A stretch of DNA of 64,000 bases from JACMLD01 sp033761915 (GTDB lineage: Bacteria > Bacteroidota > Bacteroidia > Chitinophagales > Chitinophagaceae). Location of the stretch: NCBI GenBank assembly GCA_033761915.1, contig JANRMC010000156.1, positions 1-64,000 on the forward strand, given 5' to 3'. Positions 25,637-34,358 of this stretch are shown piece after piece; position 1 is the stretch's first letter; each line of letters starts with the position of its first letter. A program made the position numbers and the translations under genes. A model generated the notes under the pieces. It did not search any database and was not told where the DNA came from. It saw only the letters and a program-made list of their open reading frames with translations.

Positions 25637-28537
25637 TTAATTTACCACTCTCAGGTTGTTGGTGCTTCTGCGGAACATGCCCGGCATGCGCATTTGGTTT
25701 TGCTGCATACCGCCTTTATTAATGTTAATCATAAAACTTAACAGAAAGTAACGTTGTATAACCTGTGTGCGGGTGTCTGCAATATAGTTATCGCCAATGC
25801 TGCGGTTAATACTTTGGTTTTGTTTTAATATATCAAACACACTCAGTTTCAGTTCTCCGTTTTTCTTTTTAAACAGTTGCTTGGCCAGGCTGGCATTCCA
25901 CATGGGCACATTCTGGTTATAGCCTTCTGCACGGCCGCTGTTTATAAAATAATCAAAGTCTGTGGCGGCTACTATACCGTTTTTAAAGGTGTATGTAAAG
26001 TCAAGAGAATAGGTTTGAGAAAAATAAGTGGCATCGGGTGTGGAGGGAATGCTGTACGTAACATTATTATACGTTACGCTGGCACTTACACCCATATCCA
26101 ATTTCTCTTTGTAATTATAGTTAAACGCTGCAGTTTGTGTAAGCAACAGGTTATCGGTAATATTTTTTAGTTTGTTTAATAAACTTATATCACGGTTTTT
26201 ATTAAAAATGGTGGTAAGGTTAATATTAGCGCCTTTTAATTTTTTATTGCGGATGGGTATGCCATTGGTTACAAAAGCTGTAAATGTATAAGCCCCATCC
26301 AGGTTTACGGGTCTTATTAATTGCACGCCTTTGCCGGCTGTATCAATACTGTTTACAATTTTATTGCCGGTAGTGTTAAGGCTTATATTGGCAGAGAAGA
26401 AACGGAAGCTTACAAAATTAAATGTATTATAATTCAGGTTCAGGTTATGGCTGAACTCTTGTTTTAAAGAAGCATTACCGGTTCTTATATACAGCGGATC
26501 GCTTACATCTGGCACATCCTGCAGTTGAGAAACGCTGGGTGTGTTGGTGCGGCCGCGATAATTAATGCGCAATGATTTGGTGCGGCTGTAATTGTATGTG
26601 AAGTTTGCCGTTGGAAAAAAGTTAGTGAATGTTTGACGGGTGTTTACTACGGTGTCTTTTCCGTTAACATTGCGGTTGCTGAAATTTTCTTGTGTGGCAA
26701 ACTGTGCGGCACCACCCAATTGAAAATTATACTTGGTTTGCTGCACCCTGAAGTTAGCCCCCACACGGTTTGAAATAAATGAGTTTTCAAAATAGTTGGT
26801 AAGCGGTTTGTTCAACTGGTCATACTTGCCGCTGCCCTGGTTAAAATCGTAGGCTTTGCGGTCGCTGGTAGATTGGTTGTTGGTGTAAGCATAGTTCAGC
26901 TCAACAATTTTATTTTTTCCAATGGGCTCTGTATAAGAAGAACTGATGGTGTTGTTATTAGACTTTGTGTCTTGCGTGGTTTGCTGGTTTAAATCTGTAA
27001 AACGGAAGAGGCTGCCATCGGGCCGGTAAAAGCTGATAGGTGATTGTACAAAGCCCAAACCATCACTATTGTTGATACTGTTATTTAAGCCAAGGGTAAA
27101 CGTGCGGCCTGTTTTATTTAAACGCCTGCGGTAAAGTAAATTATTATTCAGGCTCAGACCATCTCTTTCATTTTGGTTACGGTTTTTGCTGCTGAGTGCC
27201 AGGTATTTTTGTGCCGGGCTTTCTGCAATGGTGGATGAAGTATCATTACTAAAGCTTTCTGAGTTTTGAATGGTAAAGCTGGGGGTATACAAAATTGAAT
27301 TCATAGAGTCAATTTTGTATTCTATTCTCAGATTGAAGCGATGGTTTTCATTATCGTTTTTAGAAAACTTATCCTGGTTGGTGAAAGTAACAGAATCGTT
27401 TTGAAAAAAGCTTTGGCGAAAATTATTCTGTCTTGTTGCTGTTGATGTATTGCTGTAAAAATAACTGCCACTCATTTCTACTTTTGTACCAAAACTGTTG
27501 CGGTAGTTTACGCCGGCGTTCCATGAGCGGGTGATGCCGTTTGAGCCAGCACCCAGGCCGGGTATACTTATACCGCCGCCACCCCCACCGGTGCGGCTGC
27601 CACCAATAAACTGCATGCCACCGGCGTTTCCGCCACCACTGTTATTGCGGCTGCCAAAACCACCCATCATAGTAATAACATCAGAAAAAGAAAAACCTTG
27701 TTTGTTGGTATTATTTAACCCAGCTAAAAAAGAAAGCTGAGAGTTGCCGTTAAAGCGGTTAAAACTCAAACTGTTTTCATAGCGGCCATCGGTGCCACCA
27801 CCCACCGTGGCTCTTCCAAAGTATCCTTTCTTTTTATCTTTCTTTAGTTTAATATTAATGGTTTTCTGACGGCTGCCATCGTCTATTTTGGTAAAGCGGG
27901 CCTGGTCGCTCATATCATCATACACCTGCACACTTTCTACCATATCTGCTGTAATGTTTTTAGTGGCTAGCTTGGGGTCGGTGCCAAAAAACTCTTTGCC
28001 ATCCACATATACTTTTTGTATTTGTTCTCCCTGTGCTTTTACAGTGCCATCTTTCTCCACCTGCACGCCGGGTAGTTTTTTAAGTAAGTCTTCAGCAGTA
28101 GCGTTGGGTTTTGTTTTAAAAGAACTGGCGTTAAACTCTACCGTATCTTTTTTTATGGTTACGGGTGGGCGTTCTACAATAACTTCTGCAAGCAGGGTGC
28201 TGGCTCTTTTCATATAAAAAGTACCAAAGTCTGCATAGGGCTTTTCTGCTGTTAATGAAAACTCTTTTTTTATAGGTTCATATCCCTGAAAGGAAATGAT
28301 TAATCTAAAATCTCCACGTTCCAATCCCTGTATTTCAAAAGCAGCTTTGTTATCAGAAACAGTATAGGCTACCGTAGACGAATCTTTTATAGCTATTACA
28401 CTAATAGTAGCCTCGCTTAATACTTGTTTGCTGGCAGTATCTGCCAGACGGCCTCTAATACTGCCGCTGCTTTGTTTTTGTGCAAACAATGATAATGTTA
28501 TTATCTGTACCAGGATAAGGGTAAAAACTTTTCTCAT
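25637..28537 (-). CDS. Outer-membrane beta-barrel protein with carboxypeptidase-regulatory and plug domains
   Basis: 966 residues. Signal peptide (about 1-20, SLFAQ), carboxypeptidase-regulatory-like domain (about 24-105: SIRGRLADTASKQVLSEATI), a TonB-receptor-type plug (about 115-225: NASSFKTKPNATAEDLLKKLPGV, VYVDGKEFFGTDP), then a long beta-barrel of alternating strands to the C-terminus. A Gly-rich stretch (about 290-335) interrupts the first barrel part, and the tail is Met-rich (MQQNQMRMPGMF). It resembles TonB-dependent receptors of the SusC relatives, but no SusD partner is adjacent and no TonB box is evident. The ATG at 28537 gives the signal peptide. Confidence 0.87.
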   Translation of the reverse strand: MRKVFTLILVQIITLSLFAQKQSSGSIRGRLADTASKQVLSEATISVIAIKDSSTVAYTVSDNKAAFEIQGLERGDFRLIISFQGYEPIKKEFSLTAEKPYADFGTFYMKRASTLLAEVIVERPPVTIKKDTVEFNASSFKTKPNATAEDLLKKLPGVQVEKDGTVKAQGEQIQKVYVDGKEFFGTDPKLATKNITADMVESVQVYDDMSDQARFTKIDDGSRQKTINIKLKKDKKKGYFGRATVGGGTDGRYENSLSFNRFNGNSQLSFLAGLNNTNKQGFSFSDVITMMGGFGSRNNSGGGNAGGMQFIGGSRTGGGGGGISIPGLGAGSNGITRSWNAGVNYRNSFGTKVEMSGSYFYSNTSTATRQNNFRQSFFQNDSVTFTNQDKFSKNDNENHRFNLRIEYKIDSMNSILYTPSFTIQNSESFSNDTSSTIAESPAQKYLALSSKNRNQNERDGLSLNNNLLYRRRLNKTGRTFTLGLNNSINNSDGLGFVQSPISFYRPDGSLFRFTDLNQQTTQDTKSNNNTISSSYTEPIGKNKIVELNYAYTNNQSTSDRKAYDFNQGSGKYDQLNKPLTNYFENSFISNRVGANFRVQQTKYNFQLGGAAQFATQENFSNRNVNGKDTVVNTRQTFTNFFPTANFTYNYSRTKSLRINYRGRTNTPSVSQLQDVPDVSDPLYIRTGNASLKQEFSHNLNLNYNTFNFVSFRFFSANISLNTTGNKIVNSIDTAGKGVQLIRPVNLDGAYTFTAFVTNGIPIRNKKLKGANINLTTIFNKNRDISLLNKLKNITDNLLLTQTAAFNYNYKEKLDMGVSASVTYNNVTYSIPSTPDATYFSQTYSLDFTYTFKNGIVAATDFDYFINSGRAEGYNQNVPMWNASLAKQLFKKKNGELKLSVFDILKQNQSINRSIGDNYIADTRTQVIQRYFLLSFMININKGGMQQNQMRMPGMFRRSTNNLRVVN

Positions 28538-28719
28538 GATTTTAAGTATAGGCCACAAAAGTAACCGATTGCAAAACAACGTATAACATGGCATGGATAT
28601 GCGGCTATATAAACTGCCAGAGGGGAAAGAAGTTAATAAAGGTTAATGCTTGTTGTAAACAGGTATTTAAAACCTGAGAGCGAAACCGTTTTTTCTGATG
28701 CATTTTGCGGTAATGCAAT

Positions 28720-28755
28720 AAAAAAACCGGCAACTGTTCAGCGCCGGCTTTTTTA
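28720..28755 (-). terminator. Intrinsic terminator after the PsbP/DcrB-like gene
   Basis: On the minus strand AAAGCCGGC and GCCGGTTTTTTT form a GC stem over an 11-base loop with a T-run. On the plus strand it is nearly symmetrical. Confidence 0.8.
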
Positions 28756-28770
28756 AAGAGGGTTGAGTTT

Positions 28771-29325
28771 TTAAAAAACCAGAAAGGTTTTAAAAATAAG
28801 GTCTGATGTGGCCGCATGATCATCTTTTTTGCCGGCAACAGTAGAATAAGTAACTACAAAAGAACCTTTATCGGTCAGCACATAACGTTGTTTCCACCAA
28901 AGCGGAAAACTCACTGTTTCTAATCTACCGGTAAATACAATTTCAAAAGCACTGTTTCCATTGTAAATAAGTTTACGCTGGCTTATTATTTTAAAATTTT
29001 TAATACTGCTTTTAAGGTCTTCAATATTTATTTTAATGTATTCATCTAAGGTGCCGCCACCGCCGCCCACCTGTACATTAAAATTTTCTCTGAAGTCATC
29101 ATCTTCTTTCAGTGGAGAAAATAAAAAGAGCGGTGTGTTTTCTCTTGCATTATCAGCATCCCAACTGGCGGGATATTGTATAGCAAAACCTCTTGAAGAA
29201 TCATGATAGCTTTTCCACCCGGCTGTGGCGTAATTTTCTACAGGCAGTTTTGGGGCGGGTTTTGTTTGTGCCCATGCAGTTAAAACCAGCAGCAAGAAAA
29301 AGCTTATTGTTAGTACAGGTTTCAT
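28771..29325 (-). CDS. Secreted PsbP/DcrB-like protein
   Basis: 184 residues: signal peptide (1-19, AWAQ), then one alpha-beta domain. DSSRGFAIQYPASWDAD is the usual opening of PsbP/DcrB-type folds, followed by LDEYIKINIEDLKSSIKNFKI, NGNSAFEIVFTG and a final TSDLIFKTFLVF helix. Such proteins sit in the periplasm, and most have no assigned role. A Gly run (VGGGGGTLDEY) fills one loop. It is likely monocistronic, 56 bases after the serine-hydrolase gene, with a terminator. Confidence 0.75.
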   Translation of the reverse strand: MKPVLTISFFLLLVLTAWAQTKPAPKLPVENYATAGWKSYHDSSRGFAIQYPASWDADNARENTPLFLFSPLKEDDDFRENFNVQVGGGGGTLDEYIKINIEDLKSSIKNFKIISQRKLIYNGNSAFEIVFTGRLETVSFPLWWKQRYVLTDKGSFVVTYSTVAGKKDDHAATSDLIFKTFLVF

Positions 29326-29381
29326 CGTAATTAATTTATGTAGTAATATAGTTATTTTAAAAGCACCTGCAATGGCTGCAA

Positions 29382-30677
29382 CTATTGTTCAATCAAAGCC
29401 TGGTATACAAGTGGCTTAATACGATCTCCAAAATCCCAGGTTTCTGTTGGCCATACATTACGCATAAACACCCCCACAATTTTGGCTTTGGGGTCTATCC
29501 AAAAATGAGAAGCAAACATACCTGCCCAATCAAAAGAACCGGCATTAACCGGGGTGCTGGTACTGCTTTTTTCAGTATAGAGACCAAAGCCTAAACCAAA
29601 ACGGGTGGTCAGTTCAGTATTGCCCCACATGGGTATGGCGCCAATTTGATTAGTGGTCATCAGCTTAACAGTAGATGGTGCTAAAATATGTACCCCATTG
29701 TAGCTACCGCCGTTTAATAACATTTGTCCAAATACGGCATAGTCGTATGCCGTTGAACTTAACCCTGCCCCACCAGAGAAATAACTGCCCCCCGGTGTAT
29801 TCGGAAAGTCTCTCCAAAAAGTTCCATTCAGGCTTATAATAGAATCCTGCAGTGTTAATTTGTTACCCGCTTGTTTGTATAACGATACCAATCTGTTTTG
29901 TTTTTCTTTGGGTAAAAAGAAATAAGTATCCTTCATGCCAAGGGGTTTAAAAATGCGCTGTTCCATAAACTGGTCCAGCGACATACCGGCTGCCACTTCC
30001 ACCACATAACCCAGCACATCTGTATTTAAACCATATAAAAATGTTTCGCCGGGCTGTGCAAAAAGCGGTAATGTGCCCAGGCGGCTGATTACTTCTTTTA
30101 AAGAAGAATATGGGGTGCCAATACCACCATTAATCTGATTTTTATAATAAATGGCGTTAGATTTTGCATCTCCAATTTGTGCATAGCCAATGCCGGAAGT
30201 ATGGGTAAGTAAATGGCGGATGGTTATTTCTCTTTTAGCAGGCACGGTTGTATAGGTGGTGTCTGCGGCATTAAACGTTTCCAACACACGGGCATTTTTA
30301 AAAGAAGGGATGAATTTAGAAATAGGGTCATCCAGCAAAAATTTTCCTTCTTCATATAAAATCATAGCGGCCACACTTACCACGGGCTTGCTCATAGATG
30401 CAATACGAAAAATATTGTCAGTCTTCATGGCAGTGCTGCTGGCTATATTGCTATTGCCAAAAGCTTTGTTATAAACAATAGTGCCATTATGCACCACTAG
30501 CCCCACAGCACCATTCAGCTGGTTATTTTTTATATAACCGTTAATAAAGTTATCAATGCGTTGAAGACGTTGCGAAGAAAACCCCGCAGATTCAGGGATG
30601 CCGTTTTTTAAAACATTTTGAGAAATGGCAAGCGTGTGGCAGCAACAAAACAGCAGGGCAGCTGTAAGCTTTTTCAT
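29382..30677 (-). CDS. Secreted class-C beta-lactamase-family serine hydrolase
   Basis: 431 residues: signal peptide (about 1-19), then the penicillin-binding-protein-like transpeptidase fold. Nucleophile motif SMSK lies in FRIASMSKPVVSV, the second motif YGLN in FLYGLNTDVLGYVVE, and the third region in GFGLYTEKSS / ASHFWIDP, where an H-x-G is replaced by other residues. This suggests an esterase or D-peptidase rather than an antibiotic-inactivating enzyme. Length and layout fit the EstB/LACTB-like group. Confidence 0.87.
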   Translation of the reverse strand: MKKLTAALLFCCCHTLAISQNVLKNGIPESAGFSSQRLQRIDNFINGYIKNNQLNGAVGLVVHNGTIVYNKAFGNSNIASSTAMKTDNIFRIASMSKPVVSVAAMILYEEGKFLLDDPISKFIPSFKNARVLETFNAADTTYTTVPAKREITIRHLLTHTSGIGYAQIGDAKSNAIYYKNQINGGIGTPYSSLKEVISRLGTLPLFAQPGETFLYGLNTDVLGYVVEVAAGMSLDQFMEQRIFKPLGMKDTYFFLPKEKQNRLVSLYKQAGNKLTLQDSIISLNGTFWRDFPNTPGGSYFSGGAGLSSTAYDYAVFGQMLLNGGSYNGVHILAPSTVKLMTTNQIGAIPMWGNTELTTRFGLGFGLYTEKSSTSTPVNAGSFDWAGMFASHFWIDPKAKIVGVFMRNVWPTETWDFGDRIKPLVYQALIEQ

Positions 30678-30742
30678 ATTGCAATTATTTTTTGGTTAAG
30701 AGGCCTTGAAGTTACATTGAAAAGAAAAAGCCTGCAAAACAA

Positions 30743-31483
30743 TCAGAAGCCTTTTATACGCATCTCGTAATTTTCATACGCCAGCTTTATGTATTCTGCC
30801 AGATCGTAATCGCTGGCGCTGGTTACAAACTCATAAGAAGGACGGTAGCGTTTCATAAAATCATCCTGGGTTTTGCCGGTAGCACCTGTAATTTTTCTAA
30901 CCAGTGCTTTGCTAAAGCGGTGGTCTATGTATTTTTCCTGTTCTTCTGTTATTAAACGTTGCTGAAAAGCCAGCATCCGTTTATTTTTTCTGAACTGAAA
31001 CATGCCAATCAACTCATTTAAATCTAAACCCACACCGGGTTGCCCGCTGTATGGGGCCGAGTTGATGCGTAAACCCGGCTTGCGGTAATCAAACACCTTG
31101 GCATAGTCTATACGGTTTTGTAACGAGTCTATTTTATAATTGCGGGGCAATACCCGCACTTCTCTTAATTCTGTAACCGGCACATGCAACGAAATATCAA
31201 AATTGCCATAGTTACCAATGGTGGCAACCGCATATTTGGGGGTTGATTTGTTGAGGTAAGAAAACCATATAGAGTCTTTTGGCAGCACCATTAAACTATA
31301 GTGCCCGTTAGAGTCTGTAACCGTACCGGTGCCAGAACTGCTAAGAATGCTAACCGCAGGCAGGGGTTGTATGCGTGTAATATCATACACGGTACCACTA
31401 ATGCGTATTTGCGCCGTTGCGGCCAACAAAAAAACAAACGCAAACATTGCAGTAAAAACTATATGCCGGTAAAGTTTTGCCAA
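30743..31483 (-). CDS. Secreted protein with carboxypeptidase-regulatory-like domain
   Basis: 246 residues: signal peptide (about 1-24, LAATAQ), then a carboxypeptidase-regulatory-like domain (about 27-105: IRISGTVYDITRIQPLPAVS, VTDSNGHYSLMV), then a charged helical C-terminus (about 130-246) with KRMLAFQQRLITEEQEKYI. The start is uncertain. The open frame begins at TTG (31483), which gives a proper positively charged signal peptide, while the first ATG (31447) does not. No enzyme signature is present. Similar proteins are widespread in Bacteroidota without known function. Confidence 0.72.
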   Translation of the reverse strand: MAKLYRHIVFTAMFAFVFLLAATAQIRISGTVYDITRIQPLPAVSILSSSGTGTVTDSNGHYSLMVLPKDSIWFSYLNKSTPKYAVATIGNYGNFDISLHVPVTELREVRVLPRNYKIDSLQNRIDYAKVFDYRKPGLRINSAPYSGQPGVGLDLNELIGMFQFRKNKRMLAFQQRLITEEQEKYIDHRFSKALVRKITGATGKTQDDFMKRYRPSYEFVTSASDYDLAEYIKLAYENYEMRIKGF

Positions 31484-31546
31484 ATGCTGTTTTAAAAATG
31501 TGATATTATAACAAGTTTGCCAGTGGCATGGGTTAAGAAAGGTTAT

Positions 31547-32125
31547 TTAACTATGTTTTTGCAAACCCAGCTCTTGTTCTATAACCCTTGGGTAATAATA
31601 ATGTTCCAGCTGATGAATTTTTTGTGCCAGGCTGTGGGCCGTATCGGTTACTTCTACCGGGCAGGTAGCTTGTAATAAAGTGCGGCCATGGTCGTACTGC
31701 TCATCTACCAAATGAATGGTAATGCCACTTTCTTTTTCTTTATTGGCAATTACTGCTTCGTGCACATGGTTACCATACATACCCTTGCCGCCGTATTTGG
31801 GTAACAATGCCGGGTGTATGTTTACAATTTTATTGGGGTAGGCGGCTATTAAAACAGGCGGCACCTTCCATAAAAAACCCGCCAGCACTATAAAGCTGAT
31901 CTCTTTTTCTTTTAAAAAACCGGTGTATGCATCTCCCCTGAAAAAAACGTCTTTTTCAATCAGCAGGGTGGCAATACCCTCTCTCTCAGCAATAGATAGT
32001 ACCCCGGCACCGGGTTTATTACAGGCAATAAGTGCCACACTAATACCTGCTGCGTTTCTAAAATGGTCTATAATCTTTTGGGCGTTAGAACCGGCGCCCG
32101 AGGCAAAAAGGGCCAATTTAATCAT
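31547..32125 (-). CDS. purN: Phosphoribosylglycinamide formyltransferase PurN
   Basis: 192-residue GAR transformylase of purine synthesis, transferring the formyl group of 10-formyl-THF to GAR. ALFASGAGSNAQKIIDHF carries the phosphate-binding loop, FIVLAGFLWKVP leads to the catalytic Asn-His region NIHPALLPKYGGKGMYG, and the catalytic Asp lies in YDHGRTLLQ. All three key residues are in place. It starts 5 bases from a -7 box, so the mRNA may be nearly leaderless. It is not in a pur operon. Confidence 0.93.
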   Translation of the reverse strand: MIKLALFASGAGSNAQKIIDHFRNAAGISVALIACNKPGAGVLSIAEREGIATLLIEKDVFFRGDAYTGFLKEKEISFIVLAGFLWKVPPVLIAAYPNKIVNIHPALLPKYGGKGMYGNHVHEAVIANKEKESGITIHLVDEQYDHGRTLLQATCPVEVTDTAHSLAQKIHQLEHYYYPRVIEQELGLQKHS

Positions 32126-32129
32126 GCGC

Positions 32130-32137
32130 CAAAACTA
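32130..32137 (-). promoter_or_regulatory. -7 promoter element for purN, almost touching the ATG
   Basis: On the minus strand TAGTTTTG fits TAnnTTTG and its last base lies 4 bases before the purN start codon, implying a leaderless or near-leaderless transcript. Confidence 0.5.
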
Positions 32138-32179
32138 CTGTTTCATGTGATAATTTTTATTGTTTTTTGGCCACGTAGT

Positions 32180-32242
32180 ATCATCATTAAAAATTATCAT
32201 CCCGATTGGTGAAAAGTTGGGCTGCTGATTTTTAATGATGAT
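32180..32242. repeat. 15-bp perfect inverted repeat upstream of purN
   Basis: ATCATCATTAAAAAT (32180-32194) and ATTTTTAATGATGAT (32228-32242) are perfect complements around a 33-base loop. There is no T-run, so a terminator is unlikely. The gap from purN to the next gene (32126-32460) otherwise contains the purN promoter and a palindromic repeat. Confidence 0.7.
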
Positions 32243-32272
32243 TTCAAAATTTTATATACCCTAAGTTTTTTT

Positions 32273-32451
32273 GGTAACGGGCGGTTGTTTTTTATGGCGG
32301 CATTGGTTGCGTCGCACACTTGTACAGAAGAACCAGGTATTAGCTATACGGTATAGGGTTTAAGCCTTTAAGCGTATGCCCAATGCCTTATTACCATTGC
32401 TGAAGAGTGCGACGCAACGGCTGCTTAACCGGAGCGTTGCCGCTGGTTACC
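32273..32451 (+). repeat. Palindromic intergenic repeat, full length (copy 10)
   Basis: Outer arms are GGTAACGGGCGG and GCTGGTTACC. Inner arms are GTTGCGTCGCACACTT (32306-32321) and GAAGAGTGCGACGCAAC (32402-32418). The core has GGTATAGGG and CCCAATGCC. Confidence 0.9.
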
Positions 32452-32460
32452 AAAAAAACA

Positions 32461-32784
32461 CTAAGAATTAGAGGGGGCTTCTTTTTTTATAATGCCTAAA
32501 ACCTTGCCCAGCCAGCGAAGTATTTTCTTTTCATAGTTCCAAAAAAACCTAAACTGACCAAAGGGAATGGAAACAAGCAAAATGATGACCTGGTAGCCAA
32601 ATAACAATACCAGGATACGCAGGCCCGCCCGGTATAAAAGCGGAGATTGGGGGGTAAGCCCCACCCAGGCGGTAATGCTTTTAGAAATCCAGGCAGTGGT
32701 GGTGCCGGTAATGGCAAAAACACAGAGAATTAAAAAAAGCTGCCAACCGTTCACCTTCCATTTTTGTTGCAGGCGTTTAAACAT
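32461..32784 (-). CDS. Small two-helix membrane protein (DUF6787-like)
   Basis: 107 residues with two membrane segments (about 15-35 and 53-75), an N-terminal KRLQQKWKVNGWQLFLILCVFA and a GQFRFFWNYEKKILRWLGK tail. This layout matches a small Bacteroidota membrane family with a KWKVN opening, and DUF6787 is the nearest name I can offer. Function is unknown. It ends 9 bases from a repeat copy. Confidence 0.65.
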   Translation of the reverse strand: MFKRLQQKWKVNGWQLFLILCVFAITGTTTAWISKSITAWVGLTPQSPLLYRAGLRILVLLFGYQVIILLVSIPFGQFRFFWNYEKKILRWLGKVLGIIKKEAPSNS

Positions 32785-32968
32785 AGGTGCAAAAGTGCGG
32801 CAAAAAAATTTGTTGTAAACAGATATTTATATAAAAAGCAGCAAGGCTTAAACAGTTGACAAAATAATGACAGATTCAATAATTTTTCTTAAACAATCGG
32901 CTGAAACGCAGGCTGGATGCGGCTCAAAAAAAGTTTTAACATGTTGATATTTTGTTGATTTCCTGACT

Positions 32969-32976
32969 TATTTTTG
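32969..32976 (+). promoter_or_regulatory. -7 promoter element for the act-cox locus
   Basis: TATTTTTG fits TAnnTTTG, with a TTGAT at 32944 about 22 bases upstream. It lies 50 bases before the actA ATG and is the only good box in the 241-bp gap before the respiratory locus, so it probably drives the long transcript. Confidence 0.5.
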
Positions 32977-33025
32977 CAGCCGACCAAGGAAAGGTTTCCT
33001 TTTATCACCGATATTCTTTCAGCTT

Positions 33026-34297
33026 ATGATTTATCATAGACCATTCGCCAAATTAGTAGTCCGCAGCTTATTTTCCATCGTGTTTTTGTGTGTTTCTTTT
33101 GTTGCTTTAGCGCAACCTAATGGCAAAGAGCTATTTGAGGCCAACTGTAAATCTTGCCATGCCATAGACGCAAATCTTACGGGTCCGGCATTACGAGGTG
33201 TTGAAGAGCGGGTACCCGACCAAAAATTACTGTATGCATGGATTAAGAATAACCAGGCGGTTTTGGCCACCGGTAATAAGTACTTTAACGACTTATATGT
33301 TCAGTGGAATAAAACTGCCATGAACACCTTTACGGGTTTGGCAGATGCTGATATTGCTGCTATTTTAAAATATATAAATGAAGCGCCAAAAGCCGGCGCT
33401 AAAAAAGATGACGGCCCAGGTCTAACTCCCGGTGATAAAGCTGCAGCCAGCGATAACAGCCTTTTATACGGCATTCTTACTTTAATTCTGGCCATTATTA
33501 CACTTATATTATTACAGGTTAACAGCAACCTGCGTAAACTGGCCGATGATAAAGAGGGTATCCCTTCTGCCGAGCCAATAGCTTTTTATAAAAACAAATC
33601 TTATATAGCTGCTTTTGCAGTGGTATTATTTGTAATTGGTGGTTACCTTACCATACAGGGTGCTGTGGGTTTGGGCCGTAATAAAGATTACCAGCCAGAG
33701 CAGCCTATTTACTATTCTCACAAGGTACACGCCGGCACCAACCAAATAAGCTGTTTGTATTGCCACAATGGAGCTTTTGAAGGAAAGCATGCCAATATAC
33801 CTTCTGTAAATGTGTGTATGAATTGCCACGCAGCCATTAATGAGTACAAAGGAGAAGATATATTTAAGGAAGATGGTACTAAGGTAGACGGTACGGCAGA
33901 AATTCAGAAGATATACAAAGCAGCCGGCTACGACCCTGCTACTAAAAAATACAGTGGTAAAGAGCAACCTATTGAGTGGGTTAAAATTCATAACCTGCCC
34001 GACCACGTTTACTTTAACCACTCTCAGCACACCCGTGCCGGTAAGGTACAATGTCAAACCTGTCATGGCCCAATACAGGAAATGGGCGAGGTTTACCAGT
34101 TTAGTGATTTAAGCATGGGCTGGTGCGTAAACTGCCACCGTGAGAGCAAGGTGAATTTCTACGATCCTAAAACCGGTGAAGGCAATAAGTTTTATAGCAT
34201 TTACGAGAAATTCCATAATGATATCAAGAATAAAAAAGTGGATAGCGTAACTGTAGAGATGATTGGTGGTACAGAGTGCCAGAAATGTCACTATTAA
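33026..34297 (+). CDS. actA: Alternative complex III subunit ActA, six CxxCH haem sites
   Basis: 423-residue exported multihaem cytochrome c of alternative complex III, which oxidises menaquinol and passes electrons to the oxidase. Signal peptide (1-30), a mono-haem domain with CKSCH (41-45) and a Met-ligand candidate, two membrane segments (about 146-165 and 192-216), then a pentahaem part: CLYCH 243, CMNCH 264, CQTCH 343, CVNCH 367 and CQKCH 418, with extra His (SHKVH, FNHSQH) as sixth ligands. The Rhodothermus ActA has five haems, and here a sixth, N-terminal one is fused. It is the first gene of the locus and 61 bases before actB. Confidence 0.92.
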   Translation: MIYHRPFAKLVVRSLFSIVFLCVSFVALAQPNGKELFEANCKSCHAIDANLTGPALRGVEERVPDQKLLYAWIKNNQAVLATGNKYFNDLYVQWNKTAMNTFTGLADADIAAILKYINEAPKAGAKKDDGPGLTPGDKAAASDNSLLYGILTLILAIITLILLQVNSNLRKLADDKEGIPSAEPIAFYKNKSYIAAFAVVLFVIGGYLTIQGAVGLGRNKDYQPEQPIYYSHKVHAGTNQISCLYCHNGAFEGKHANIPSVNVCMNCHAAINEYKGEDIFKEDGTKVDGTAEIQKIYKAAGYDPATKKYSGKEQPIEWVKIHNLPDHVYFNHSQHTRAGKVQCQTCHGPIQEMGEVYQFSDLSMGWCVNCHRESKVNFYDPKTGEGNKFYSIYEKFHNDIKNKKVDSVTVEMIGGTECQKCHY

Positions 34298-34358
34298 AAA
34301 AAAACCCTCAGGGGTTGGTTCTGAAAACAAATAACTGATCAATTTTCAAATTTCTATA

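Noticed and set aside
29382..30677. The class-C serine hydrolase as an antibiotic-resistance beta-lactamase
   Set aside because: Only the SxxK and YxN motifs are clear, the third motif is not the KTG of true AmpC, and no resistance context is present.
34300..34318. Hairpin AACCC/GGGTT between actA and actB as a terminator
   Set aside because: The stem is short, and no T-run follows. The genes encode one complex.
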